A DNA stretch of 64,000 nucleotides from NCBI GenBank assembly GCA_963932465.1, contig OZ010786.1, positions 272,956,411-273,020,410 on the forward strand. Reading direction: 5' to 3'. Origin of the DNA: Maratus speciosus. Lineage: Eukaryota > Arthropoda > Arachnida > Araneae > Salticidae. Under the pieces are notes generated by a model. That model saw only the letters and a program-made list of their open reading frames with translations. It did not search any database and was not told the DNA's origin. Shown one piece after another: positions 21,098 through 31,717 of this stretch (its first letter is position 1; every line of letters starts with the position of its first letter). The translations under genes and the position numbers were made by a program.

Positions 21098-22842
21098 CTA
21101 GCAGGAATGACCGAGCTAAGCTCGGTCAAAATTAGCTTTGTGTTTATCGCGATATATTATTCTCACTGAATCATTCTTGCTGTTTTAAGTGCAATTAACT
21201 TAACCCTGAGACATAGTGACCCAAAATGACCCACTAATCGAATTTTTTCGAACATACGACCTAACACAATGCTCTTCTTGAGCCTGAAAACGATGGAATG
21301 CAAATTTTAGTGAAAATCGTTATTCGTTTTCTAGATAAAATAAGCTTGACCCACATTGATTAAAAAATGACCCACTAACCGAAATTTATCAAACATGTGA
21401 GCTATTCCAATGGTCTTTTTGTACTGTGAAACGGTATAATAAAAAAAAATTGTCAAAATTGTTTGAACCTTTTCGAGATGCCGTTAGCTTGACCCCGACC
21501 GATTATCACCAAAATGACCCACTAATAGAATCTTCGTGAGCATTCGACCCAGCCCAATGGTTTTATATTGCCCAGAAACGGTGTAATACAAAGTTTTGTC
21601 AAAATATTTTGAGCCATTTTTTAGATACAGTTCGCTTGATCCTGATCTATTAGGACCCAAAATAACCCATTGATTGAATTTCTTAAACATGCGACCCTGC
21701 CCAATAGTCTTACCATGCCCGGAAACGGTATTATACAAATTTTTTTCAAAATGTTTTGAAGCGCTTTTTAAATACAATTAGCTTGACTCTGACCCATTGT
21801 GGCCCAAATGACCCACTAATCGAATTTTCTCGAACATGTGACTTAGCCCAATTCTCTTCTCATCCCAAAAACGGTATAATATAAAATTTGGTCAAAATCT
21901 TTTGAGTATGTTTTAGATTGAATTAGCTTAACCCTGGCCCATTGTGACCCATAATGACCCACTAATTGAATGTTCTCGAACACGAGACCCATCCCAATGG
22001 CCTTTTCGTGCCCGAAAACGATAGATTACAGAATTTCGTCAAAATCGTTAAAGACGTTATCTAGACAAACTTAGCTGGACCCACGGTGACCCAAAAATGA
22101 CCCACTAATCTAATTTTCTTGAACACGTGACCCATCCCAATGGTCTTTTCGTGCCCGAAAATGGTTAGATACAAAATTTAGTCAAAATCGATTGAGCCAT
22201 TATCTAGATATAATTAGCTTGACCCTGATCCATTATAACCCGAAATGACCCACTAATCGAATTTCCTCGAACACGAGACACATCCCAATGATCTTTCCGT
22301 GCCCGAAAACTGTCTGGTGCAAAATTTCGTCAAAATCGTTAGAGCAGTTATCTAGATAAACTTAGCTTCACCCACGGTGACCAAAAAATGACCCACTAAT
22401 CGAATTTTCTCGAACATGTGACTTAGCCCAATGGTCTTCGCGTAATCCAAAATTGTAGAATATAGAATTTAGTGGAAATCGTTAGAGCCGTTTTTTAGAA
22501 AAAAATATTTTGACCCACAGTGACCCAAAATTACCCACAAATCAAATTTTCTCGAACACGAGACCCATCCCAATGGTCTTTCTGTGCCCGAAAATGGTTA
22601 GATACAAAATTTAGTCAAAATCGATTGAGCCGTTCTCTAGATATAATTAGCTTTACCCTGACCCATTGTGACCCAAAATGACCCACTCATCGAATTTTCT
22701 CGAACACGAGAACCATCCTAATGGTCTTTTCGTGCCTGAAAACGGTAGGGTGCAAAATTTAGTCAAAATCGTTAGAGCCGTTTTCAAGATAAAATTTACA
22801 TACACACACACACACAATTTTTGCTCGCATTATAGTATAAGA
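21098..22842 (-). mobile_element. Non-autonomous Helitron (minus strand) filled by a 146-bp tandem array
   Basis: Read on the minus strand it starts A|TCTTATACTATAATGCGAGC and ends with a hairpin (9-bp arms GACCGAGCT/AGCTCGGTC, + coordinates 21109-21127), then attcctg, then CTAG|T. TC start, 3' hairpin, CTRR end and insertion between A and T are the Helitron hallmarks. No Rep/helicase remains; the interior is almost wholly tandem repeat plus a short (CA)n near 22801-22816. Confidence 0.75.
21190..22795. repeat. Tandem array, ~146-bp unit, ~11 copies
   Basis: gacccactaatcgaattttc and related forms recur at about 21228, 21370, 21515, 21665, 21808, 21956, 22098, 22246, 22388, 22533 and 22679. 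Each unit also has ccaatggtcttttcgtgccc and gtcaaaatcgttagagccgt. Copies are diverged and the period is 142-150 bp. Confidence 0.9.
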
Positions 22843-23541
22843 TACTGTGTATTTCGCCATTTCGGTTCCAGAGTTCGTTAATTGAGGCGTTCAAAAGACA
22901 ATCCGACTAACTTCATTTTAAGTGGCGTTTTTTTCAACAAATGAACATTGAAAATTTTCTGTATATATATACAGTGGTAAAAAAGTTACCCTTGATTAAA
23001 AGAAAAATAATGAGTTCAATCAAAATATCTCGAGAAAAAACATTATATAGGTACAATATTTATAGTTACAATAACTTTAACTGTTTACAATGAACATTTT
23101 CATTTGATGGAGTTAATCGATTTGTGCACTGAACGGCTCAATTGACGTCATGTTTCCGGGCAAGAATGTTGCGTATGAACTGATTTTTCTTTTTTAGTGT
23201 TTCGTTCATCTCACGAAACCCTTATAGTCTCGCTTCGTTGTCTATCCGTCACAGCACTCGTACTCGGAAACTATTTAAGTTACAGACTTGATTTTTTTAA
23301 ATATGGAGCTGAATACCTACTCAAAATCATAAAATTTGGAAAAGATTTATATTATTACAATTAAACGAATTCGCTCTTTTTCGATTTCACAACATAATCT
23401 TGATGGCAGCATATATCACAGAGTATCCGTAGCACAATGGAAAAGTGCGCAGAAGATTCGCTTTCACGCAGAAGATTCTGGGTTCGAATCTGTCAGGTGG
23501 AACTTTAAAATTTTTATTTTTATTATTATTCGATTTTTTTA
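22843..23541. other. Stretch between two Helitron-like elements
   Basis: Contains a (TA)n fragment near 22962 and the tRNA-like segment listed separately. The 82-aa frame at 23336-23584 runs through that tRNA-like segment and is not called. Confidence 0.5.
23422..23500 (+). tRNA. tRNA-like pseudogene or SINE head
   Basis: An A-box-like gtagcacaatgg and a B box ggttcgaatct lie about 50 bp apart, the spacing of a tRNA promoter. The stems are poorly formed. Between them gcagaagattc occurs twice (about 23449 and 23468), a small internal duplication. Not likely to be a functional tRNA. Confidence 0.45.
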
Positions 23542-25800
23542 TCTATACTCATATTATAAAGAGGTAAAAATTGTTTATTTGTAGGAGGTAAGCTCTAGAA
23601 CTACCGAACCGATTCCAAATGTAATGGTATCAAAATCATGGTGTCAGTCCAACTTAGAACATAGGCTATATTTTATGTCGGTGCAACTACCCCAAAGGGG
23701 GTCCAGGAGCAAAAAAACGTTCTAAAAACGCGATTTTTGCGTTACTGAAGGGCCTAGAAATATGAAATTTGGAATATTAGTTACTTATAAGATATAAATG
23801 ATGTCTAAGAATAGTTCTTAAACAATTCGAAATTTAAAAGGGGTGAAAATGCACAAAAAGCGTTCTTAAAAACGTTCTAAATGGTAGTTTCTACATAATC
23901 TCAGGAAATACCAAATCGATTTAAAAAATATTAGTGTCAAAATGATGGTGACAACGCTTGCTCCAAGATAGGCTATGTTTTATGTCGGTGACACTACCCC
24001 AAAGGGGGTGCAGGATCAAAAAACGTTCTAAAAATGCAATTTATGTGTTACTGAAGGGCCTAGAAATATGAAATATTAGCTACTTATTAGGTATAAAGGA
24101 TTTCTAAGAACAGTTCTTAAACGATTCGAAATTTAAAAGGGGTGAAAATGCGCGAAAAGAGTTCTAAAAAACGTTCTAAATGGTGGTTTCTACACAATAT
24201 CAGGAAATACCAAACCGATTTAAAAAATAATGGTGTTAAAATGACGGTGACAACCCTTGCTCCAACATAGTCTATGTTTTATGTCGGTGACACTACCCCA
24301 AAGGGGGTGTAGGGGAAAAACGTTCTAAATTGCGGTTTTTGCGTTACGGAAGGGCCTAGAATTGTGAAATTTGGAATGGTAGTTAGTTATAAGATATCAA
24401 TGATCTCTAAGGGCATTTCCTAAAAAAATCGAAATTTAAAAGGGAGTCAAAATGCGCACAAAGCGTTGTAAAAAACGTTCTAAATTGCGATTTCTATGCA
24501 ATCTTAGGAAGTACTGAACCTATTTCAGATATAATTGTGTAAAAAGTATGCTGACAGATCTCGTTCCAAGTTAGGCTATATTTTTTATCTGTTTCCACTA
24601 CCCCAGAGGAGATGCAGGAGCAAAATGCGCAAAAAGCGTTCTAAAAACGTTCTAAATATCTCAGGAAGAATCAAACTGATTTCAAAAGAAAAGGTAGGAA
24701 ATTGACAGACTCTGCTCTAACATAGACGCTATTTTATGTCGGTATCACTATCACCTAGACGTTGCAGGAGCAAAAAAGCGTTCTAAATTTCGATTTTTGT
24801 GATCGGTACGGGCTAGTAACTTAAAATTAGGCAAGGTACATATTTATTAGATATAAATGATCTTTAAGAACAGTTTCGAAAAAAATAGAAATTTAAAAAG
24901 GGGTGAAAATGCGCAAAAAGCTTTCTAAAAACGTTCTAAATTGCGATTTATACTCAATCTCAGGAAATACCAAAGCTATTTCAAAAGTAATGGTAGCAAA
25001 TCAATGGTGATAGTCCCTGCTATAACATAGGTTATATTTTATATTGCTGTCACTACCATCTGAGGGTTGCAAAAGCAAAACATGTTCTAATTTGCGTTTT
25101 TTGCACAACTGAGGGGTCTATCACTTTGAAGTATGGCATGGTATTTACTACAAGATGCAACTGCTTTCTAAGAATGGTCGAAAGAAAATTCCAAATTTAA
25201 AAAGATGAAGTAAGAGAAAAGCGTTATAAATTACAATTTTTATGCAATCTTATCAAATACTAAACCAATTAAAAAATAATGATGACAAATTGTTGGTGTT
25301 AGAACCTGCTCAAACATAAGCTATATTTTATATCTGTGCCACTACCACCAGAGGGTTGCAGGAGCTAAAAACTTTCTAAATTGCGATTTCTGTGATACTG
25401 AAAAGGCTAGAAACTTTAAATATGGCATGGTAGTTCCTTATAAAACATAAATGCCCTCGAAGGACTTTCGAAAATAAATTCGAATTAAAAAGGGGTGAAG
25501 CGAAGGGGAGGTGTGAAAAGCATTCTAAAAAACCCCTAAATTACGATATCTATGCAATTTCAGGGAATATTAACCGATTATAAAAGTAATAGTTGCGAAT
25601 CAATAGTAACAGTCTCTGATCCTACTCAGGCCGATGATTCTACCACTTGGGGTTTACAGGAACAACAAACGTTCTATAAAAGGCCTTTAAAAGCTTTCTA
25701 AATTACGTTTCTGTGGAATATTAAAAATAACAAACCGATTTCAAAATTAATGTTGGCAAATTAATGGTGATAGTTCCTAATACAACATAGCCCTTTCTGT
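23542..25800 (+). mobile_element. Helitron-like element (5' end clear, 3' end not located)
   Basis: The start A|TCTATACTCATATTATAAAG strongly resembles the 5' ends of arthropod Helitrons I know. It runs into the phrase 'gaactaccgaaccgattcc' and a ~300-bp tandem array. I found no hairpin plus CTAG|T directly after the array. It may extend to 30504 or be truncated near 25.8 kb. Confidence 0.5.
23580..25790 (+). repeat. Tandem array, ~300-bp unit, ~8 copies
   Basis: The phrase (c)cgaaccgatt-caaa recurs at about 23605, 23910, 24210, 24515, 24668, 24975, 25262, 25570 and 25735. ggggtgaaaatgcgcaaaaa recurs at about 23840, 24139, 24444, 24900 and later. Two short copies mark internal deletions. The 3' copies are the most diverged. 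Confidence 0.85.
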
Positions 25801-26114
25801 TGAGAGAGATCCCAAGCAGCAAATAATCCCTGGCCGAGCTTCCGCCGAATGTCCTAATTTTACTATGTTTCGCCCGAACGATGTCACCCACTGAGGTTGG
25901 CGGGAAAGGCTTTTTGTCCGCCCGGCAAAGCAGATAAGGAGCATAGCATCCCGATTATTATTGAATCAGTTTTGAAGCTTTTGCCTATTTGTTTTCGATC
26001 ATTTGGTCAGTAGGTAATCTTATACCAACAACATTCCAATATCATATGATATTTTGCCGATTAGTTAGTGATATCATACAGCAAAATTTGTAAGATGCAA
26101 AATAAGTATTTAAA
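25801..26114. other. GC-richer island of unknown nature, then A+T-rich spacer
   Basis: About 25820-25950 is notably G+C-rich for this window (ccctggccgagcttccgccg, gaggttggcgggaaaggctt). It has no open frame, no tRNA box and no inverted repeat that I can see. It could be part of the preceding Helitron-like element or a fragment of another repeat. Confidence 0.4.
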
Positions 26115-26222
26115 TTAACACAATTTGCATAACTACAGACATACACACATTAAAATTTTATTAAAAACAATTAAAATATAATTAAACATATATATAAAAG
26201 TTTCAGCTACTTTCATAGCCCT

Positions 26223-26251
26223 CATCAGTAAACGAGCAGAGTCACAAAACA
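26223..26251 (-). ncRNA. Hammerhead-like core, minus strand
   Basis: Read on the minus strand: CTGATGA, G, GGCTAT-GAAA-GTAGCT, GAAAC. Relative to the plus-strand copy, two stem II positions changed to wobble pairs (T-G and G-T) so the stem is kept. No stem III or cleavage site was identified. Confidence 0.4.
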
Positions 26252-26357
26252 GCAAGAGCCACAGCAAACGAAAAAACAGTTAAAATAACGGTCTTAACTG
26301 TTTTAACTGTTTTTTCGTTTGCTGTCGCTCTTGCTGTTTTGTGACTCTGCTCGTTTA

Positions 26358-26386
26358 CTGATGAGGGCTATGAAAATAGCCGAAAC
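26358..26386 (+). ncRNA. Hammerhead-like core, plus strand
   Basis: CTGATGA (26358-26364), one G, then the 6-bp stem GGCTAT/ATAGCC closed by a GAAA tetraloop, then GAAAC (26382-26386). These match hammerhead core boxes CUGANGA and GAAA around stem II. The extra G before stem II is unusual. I could not place a stem III with a UH cleavage site nearby, so catalysis is unproven. Confidence 0.45.
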
Positions 26387-26480
26387 GTTTATATATTTTT
26401 TTAATTATATTTTAACTGTTTTTAATAAAATTTTAATGTGTGTATGTCTGTTATGTCTGTAGTTATGCAAATTGTGTTAA

Positions 26481-27690
26481 TTATTAAGTAATCCAGACGT
26501 AGTTATTTATGTATTTTTAAATAGTATTTAAAAGTAAGAAAGCTCGTTTAAATTCAAAGGATAAGTATTGCTAATTGGCATTATTCTTACAAATAAAATG
26601 CAAAAATATTTACACGTCGACTACACAACCAATTAAAACGTTTCTTAAAAAAGGTTTTTGTTTAAAGCTTACAAATTGCTGTTAAAGGCATTCGATATAA
26701 TAATTGTACTTAATTACAATTAAATTTTAAATGGCAATAATTTTATAGCTTAAAAAGCAAACAAAATTATTTTTTAAGGTAAAAATTACGTTCTTACCAA
26801 TTATTAATACTATTGATGTATAAATATTTTTAAATCTTAGAAAGAAAAATTAATTGTAATTTAAATTGTAATTGTCATTATTTGTAATTTTTATTGTAGC
26901 ATCTTCAAACAGCAATGTTTAGACTTTAAACAATACTAAATTTCTTACATTTTAATTAGTTACACCAGCGATAGGTAAATATTTTTGCATTTTATAATGG
27001 AAAATCTTGCCATTTAGCAAAATATATTATTTGAATTAAAACTTCATCTTTCATTCATTTAAATTAATTATACAATATATGCATCTTACAATGAAAATTA
27101 TTCCCACTTAACATTGTTTCCCAACTATAAAAATCACATTCTTTAACACTTCTAATTTTATGATGATTATGCATAATTATTTTTTTTTTCAAAATCTAAA
27201 TAATTATTTTAATGAATACTTTATTCCACCTTTCTTTTTTTTAACTTTTAAAAATATCATAAAATTAGATTTTGCATTATATGGAACAAAAAATATGTTT
27301 TACTTCTCTGTAAGACAATTTAAATCATAACATTTTGAAAAAAATCTCAAAAACTTTCTCAAATTTTTTATGTATCATTACAATCACCTTTCATTTTATT
27401 ACAGTTCTAGAGTTGTATTTTCTTAATTCCAAATATAAACTTCTAAATAATTAATTTCTAAAGAAATACCTTTATTTACTCAGAATTTTTAAACTCATAA
27501 TTTAAAAAATACATTTAGAGCAAATAGTTTGTAGTTTTTAATTTAAGATATTTTCTCGTATTTATCTGAATAATAATAAAAAAAAGCCAAGTCTTAATAT
27601 CAACATTTAACAAATATATGAGTTTAATTCATTTAATTTATTAATCAGTTTAAGTTATAATACTTATCAAAGTATATTTTTAAGTATGAA
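26481..27690. other. A+T-rich stretch, nothing recognised
   Basis: Low-complexity A/T sequence; no open frame, repeat or structured element stands out. Confidence 0.55.
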
Positions 27691-27969
27691 TGACTATACG
27701 TAACTATAAAGAAGAAAAAGTCCTTCCGGCCAGTGCCGGGAGGAAGAGGTAGCTTTCATATTCCTTATTTTAAAAAAGCCAACTTATATTATTCAAACAC
27801 ACGAAGCTCAATTAAGTGGAAACCGAATGTAGGAGATTCAATACTAATTTTTATCAATACTAAATCATTATGAATGAGAATTTCGCAAAATTAGTCAGCT
27901 TTATCCAAGCAGCTTTTATTTAAAGTAACTTATATTTCGCTGCCAAATTCGGCGATTTCTTAAAGTGCC

Positions 27970-29400
27970 TGCCATTTTAAGACAACATGGTGGATGAGGC
28001 TAACCAGTGAACTTGGTCGAGACCTTAGTAATTGCTGTGCACATGCTCACTCACATCGGAATCGGTTGATACATACGAGTGCTGTCGCAGGAAAAAAAAT
28101 CAGATTTTTCAAAATGTCACCCACGTTAGAAATTGAAACTGCTATATCTGAGCCATTTTTTAAGATAAAGACAAACAAAAAATGCTCCTGAATCCTTATA
28201 TAAAGGTCAAATACTTAAGAAAGAAACCTTTTTCAATTTCTAATTTTTTTGCACCTCACTTTAAATATATATTTTTTTAATTTAATGGCCGCCATTTTGA
28301 AACAAGATGGCTGATGAAGCTGGGCAGCGAACTTGGTCGGGATATTGATGTGTACTATCCACATGCCTTCTTCCATCGAAATAGGCGAATACGTGTGGTA
28401 TCGCGAGACAAATACAAGATCGTTTCAAAGTGTTAGCCATGATAGAAATTCAAAGTGCTATAATTCAACCACTTTTTAAGATATAAACAAAAGAACAAAT
28501 TTTCAGAAATAAAAACTGCTCCAGAATCTTTGTATCAAGGCCAAACACATAAAAAAATCTTTTTTATTTTCCAATTTTTTAATACCTCATTTTAAATTTT
28601 AAATTACATTTTTTTTAAAAATGGCAACCCTTTAGAAACAAGATGGCGAATGAAGCTGGCCAACAAACTCGGTCGAAACATTGGTATGTACTATGTACAG
28701 ACCAAGTTACATTCAAATCGGTTCATAAATACGCCTGTTATCGCGTGACAAAAATCAGGGCGTTTCAAAATGTCAGCCATGCTAGAAATTCAAAATGCTA
28801 TAACTCAGCCATTTTTTAAGATATAGACGAAACAAAAACTGCTCCCGAATTTTTTTATCAAGGTCAAACACATAAGAAAAAAATATTTTTTCAATTTTCA
28901 ATTTTTTGGTACCACATTTCAAATTAAAATTTTTCTTAAAATTTTAAATGGCCGCCATTTTTAAACAAAATGGCGGATGAAGCTGGCCAACGAACTCGGT
29001 CGAGACATTGGTCTGTACTATGTATAAACGAAGTTACATCCAAATCGGTTCATAAATACGCCTTTTATCGCGTGACAAAATTCAGTACGTTTTAAAATGT
29101 CAGCTTCGCTAGAAATTCAAAATGCTATAACTCAGCCATTTTTTAAGATATAGACGAAACAAAAACTGCTACGGAGTCTTTGTATAAAGGTCAAATATAT
29201 AAGAAAAAAATATTTTTCCATTTTCAATTTCTTGGTACCACATTTTAAATTTAAAATTTTTTTTTAATTTTTAAATGGCCGCCATTTTGAAACAAAATGG
29301 CGGATGAAGCTGGCCAACGAACTCGGTCGAGACATTGGTATGTACTATGTACACATCGAATTACATCCAAATCGGTTCATAAATACGAGAGTTACAGTGT
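27970..29400 (+). repeat. Tandem array, ~327-bp unit, ~4.4 copies
   Basis: atggccgccattttgaaaca (or close forms) starts units at about 27970, 28288, 28622, 28949 and 29276. Each has tggcggatgaagctggccaa, aactcggtcgagacattggt and ctcagccattttttaagata. Downstream copies are more alike than the first. Confidence 0.9.
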
Positions 29401-29408
29401 GACATAGG

Positions 29409-29454
<46 letters not shown>

Positions 29455-29547
29455 TTTGAACGGAGGGTGGTTTCGGGGTCTGGGGGTCATGATCGATGAA
29501 AATATACCAAAATTTTTTGAAATCGCTTTCCTCCGAACGGCTGCAAT

Positions 29548-29575
29548 AGGTAGCTTTTTGTAAAGAAAGCTACCT
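29548..29575. terminator. Perfect short hairpin near the 3' part of the Helitron-like element
   Basis: aggtagcttt - ttgtaaag loop - aaagctacct style inverted repeat. It could act as an element-internal stem, but it is not followed by CTAG|T. The type label reflects a possible Helitron terminal stem only. Confidence 0.35.
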
Positions 29576-30503
29576 AAAAGAAGAGAAAATTAGAATTTTG
29601 TAAAAAGTTGTTAGATTTCGATTACAGTCTATTATCCAAATATCGTGGAGAATCTTCAAACTTTAAACAGGTTAAGGTTTATTGATTTGTGCATAAGGAA
29701 TTTATTCTCACCAAAAAACAATTCTTCCGAAGTATTTTTTACTTCTATTCCCTTCGTTTGTTCGCTTAAAAGTGAGGTCTGGTCTGTCCTTGAAACGTGA
29801 ACAGAGGATTTTGAGGGGATACGAGATAAAGTTCTCAAAAGATATTGGTGTGTTTATGTCACGTGAAACATTTCACTACGGGGGGTAGAGTTACCGCTGA
29901 CCCTCTTAGTAAAATGATTAAATTTTAGTCGGCTGACAAGATCGGCCGATTTTATATTTGCAGTATGTGCCAATCAATTTCTTTCATACATCAATTCGAT
30001 ATTCTGCCGACGTTAGCATTTGACCTATAACTAGAGGAATCGTCTGTTATTGCCGAAAAAACATCGCGTTAATCTCTCTATTTGACTACCGTTTATTAGC
30101 GGACAATTCTTATAACAGGCCGAATTTTAGCCGATATCTCTTGCTGTTGGGGATGGTAGGACTTGGAATTTGACATGAACGTTAATTTTAAGATGTAAGA
30201 AGATGGTTTCTAAAAAATTCACAACTTCAAATGAATACTGAAATGAGAGTATTAAATGTGCATAAAGGTTTCAAAATATTTTCTAAATTATCATTTATTT
30301 AGTTTTATTAATTTAAGTCTCATTTCTGCCTAATGCAGTGTAATAATGATGTTTAATCAAACTGTGTTTTAAATAGTAATTTTTGAATTATTCTTAAAAG
30401 TAATAAGTAAAAATTTAGTTAGTACCTTTTAATAAAAATTAGACAGATAAATATCACTTGGCATATTTCAAATATTACGCGAGCACAGCCGCGGGGTTTG
30501 CTA

Positions 30504-30504
<1 letters not shown>

Positions 30505-30540
<36 letters not shown>
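30505..30540. repeat. (TA)n microsatellite
   Basis: About 18 TA units sit between the Helitron 3' end and the copia remnant. The tract replaces the sequence that would encode the upstream part of the RT, including the catalytic YVDD. Confidence 0.9.
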
Positions 30541-30541
<1 letters not shown>

Positions 30542-30542
30542 G

Positions 30543-31520
30543 GAGATTTTAATTGCGGGAAAAGATGAAATAATAGAGCAAGTAATCTCGAGCTTAAATA
30601 AAGAATCCACGAACTAAAGAATTTAGGTGACATCAGTAACTACCTATCCATGAACATTAAACTGAAAGAAGAAAGCTATTATAATTAACTATAGGAATTA
30701 ACTCATAAATTTAATTTACAAGATGCAAAACCATGTAGCACAACTATGGAGACAAATTACACACGCTTTAATGATAAGCATAACACTTTACCAAATAACA
30801 CATATTACAGACAGGCTATAGGAGAACTTCTGTATCTAGCAACGATAAGTAGACCTGACATCTGTGCAGCAGTGAACATTCTTAATAGAAGAAATGAATT
30901 ACCAAGAATGAAAGACTGGAATGGAGTAAAAAGGGTGATAAGATATTTTAAAAAGGCAAAAAAAAATGTTTATTTCTAAGGCGAGAAAAGAAGCCGATAC
31001 TTACAGTGTATGCAGATGCAGATTGCGGAGGAGATGCAGAAATACGAAAATCAACGAGTGGGAACCTATATATGTTAGGAAGAAATCCCATACAATGGTC
31101 GACCTAGAAACAATCCTGTATTACATTATCATCGGCTGAGACCGAATATGTGTCAGCGGCAAATGAGCAATTGAGATAAAGTGGCTAGTCAATTTACTCA
31201 ACGAATTAAACCTACAATTAACACTACCTATAAATATATATAAAGACAACCAGTCCACAATCAAGATGATAGAACTAGAAAAACACTCCAGTAAAACCAA
31301 ACATATTGATTTAAGGTTCTATATGATAAAACAACTAAAGCAAGAAGGAACTATCAACCTAAAGTACTGCCCAAGCAAAACGATGATAGCAGATCTGTTT
31401 ACGAAACCCTTTCACAAGCCTGTTTTTCGAATCCATAGAAGGAACTTACATTTGTTTGACAATGAAACTCCAGAAATTAAAGAGGAATTGGTGGACATAA
31501 ATCATCGCCAAAATAAATAA
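30543..31520 (+). pseudogene. Ty1/copia retrotransposon remnant: RT end, RNase H and C-terminus
   Basis: Copia polyproteins end with RT then RNase H, acting in virus-like particles to copy the RNA. Here EILIAGKDE (just after the expected YVDD) opens at 30543. After a frameshift, ELKNLGDISNYLSM follows at 30611, with in-frame stops at 30686 and 30692. Then YRQAIGELLYLATISRPDI gives the RT connection region. RNase H signatures follow in another frame: YADADCGGD (31009), RKSTSGNL, then a stop at 31105, SSAETEYVSAA, then after another shift KDNQSTIKM, KHIDLRF and ADLFTKPF. At least three frameshifts and several stops make it dead. No LTRs are seen; the 5' part is cut off at the (TA)n tract. Confidence 0.92.
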
Positions 31521-31717
31521 ATGTGCGGGAAAATAAACTAATTTATTCCGTTATATAAACAATCTGACTTTTCAAATTAGCCATAAATCTTTCTAAATGA
31601 TAATGTGTTTAACTTTGAAAAACCTATGATGAAGAAAATGACTTTTGAGTGACTAAATTAGACTTATAAACTAAAGTAAACTGTTTTATTGTTATTATTC
31701 TTTATTACTTTCTTCTA

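Larger units (their letters stand above)
26115..26480. repeat. Palindrome of two hammerhead-like (Penelope-type) terminal sequences
   Basis: 26115-26287 and 26294-26480 are inverted copies (ttaacacaatttgcataact / agttatgcaaattgtgttaa; ctgctcgtttactgatgagg on both strands). Each arm carries a hammerhead-ribozyme-like core, listed separately. Terminal repeats with hammerhead motifs are established for Penelope-like retroelements; no RT or GIY-YIG domain is visible here, so this would be a pair of solo ends. Confidence 0.65.
27691..30504 (+). mobile_element. Helitron-like element with a ~327-bp tandem array
   Basis: The 3' end is convincing: hairpin CGCGAGCACAGCCGCG (30478-30493), then gggtttg, then CTAG|T (30501-30505). 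The proposed 5' end TGACTATACGTAACTATAAAG (trim one base either way) resembles TCTATACTcATATTATAAAG at 23542 but has lost the TC. Inside lie the array, an (AT)n tract at 29411-29451 and an extra hairpin at 29548-29575 (aggtagcttt/aaagctacct). No Rep/helicase is visible. Confidence 0.55.

Noticed and set aside
21484..21777. 97-aa minus ORF with an internal repeat (a possible repeat protein)
   Set aside because: The protein repeat mirrors the 146-bp DNA array; other units contain stops in that frame.
21190..22795. CRISPR-like array
   Set aside because: Repeats are whole 146-bp diverged units without unique spacers; this is a eukaryotic satellite-type array.
29411..29451. (AT)n tract as an origin or promoter element
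   Set aside because: Plain microsatellite; nothing around it supports a regulatory role.
30746..31520. Functional copia-type gene
   Set aside because: Frameshifts, in-frame stops and a missing catalytic YVDD show it is dead; kept as pseudogene.
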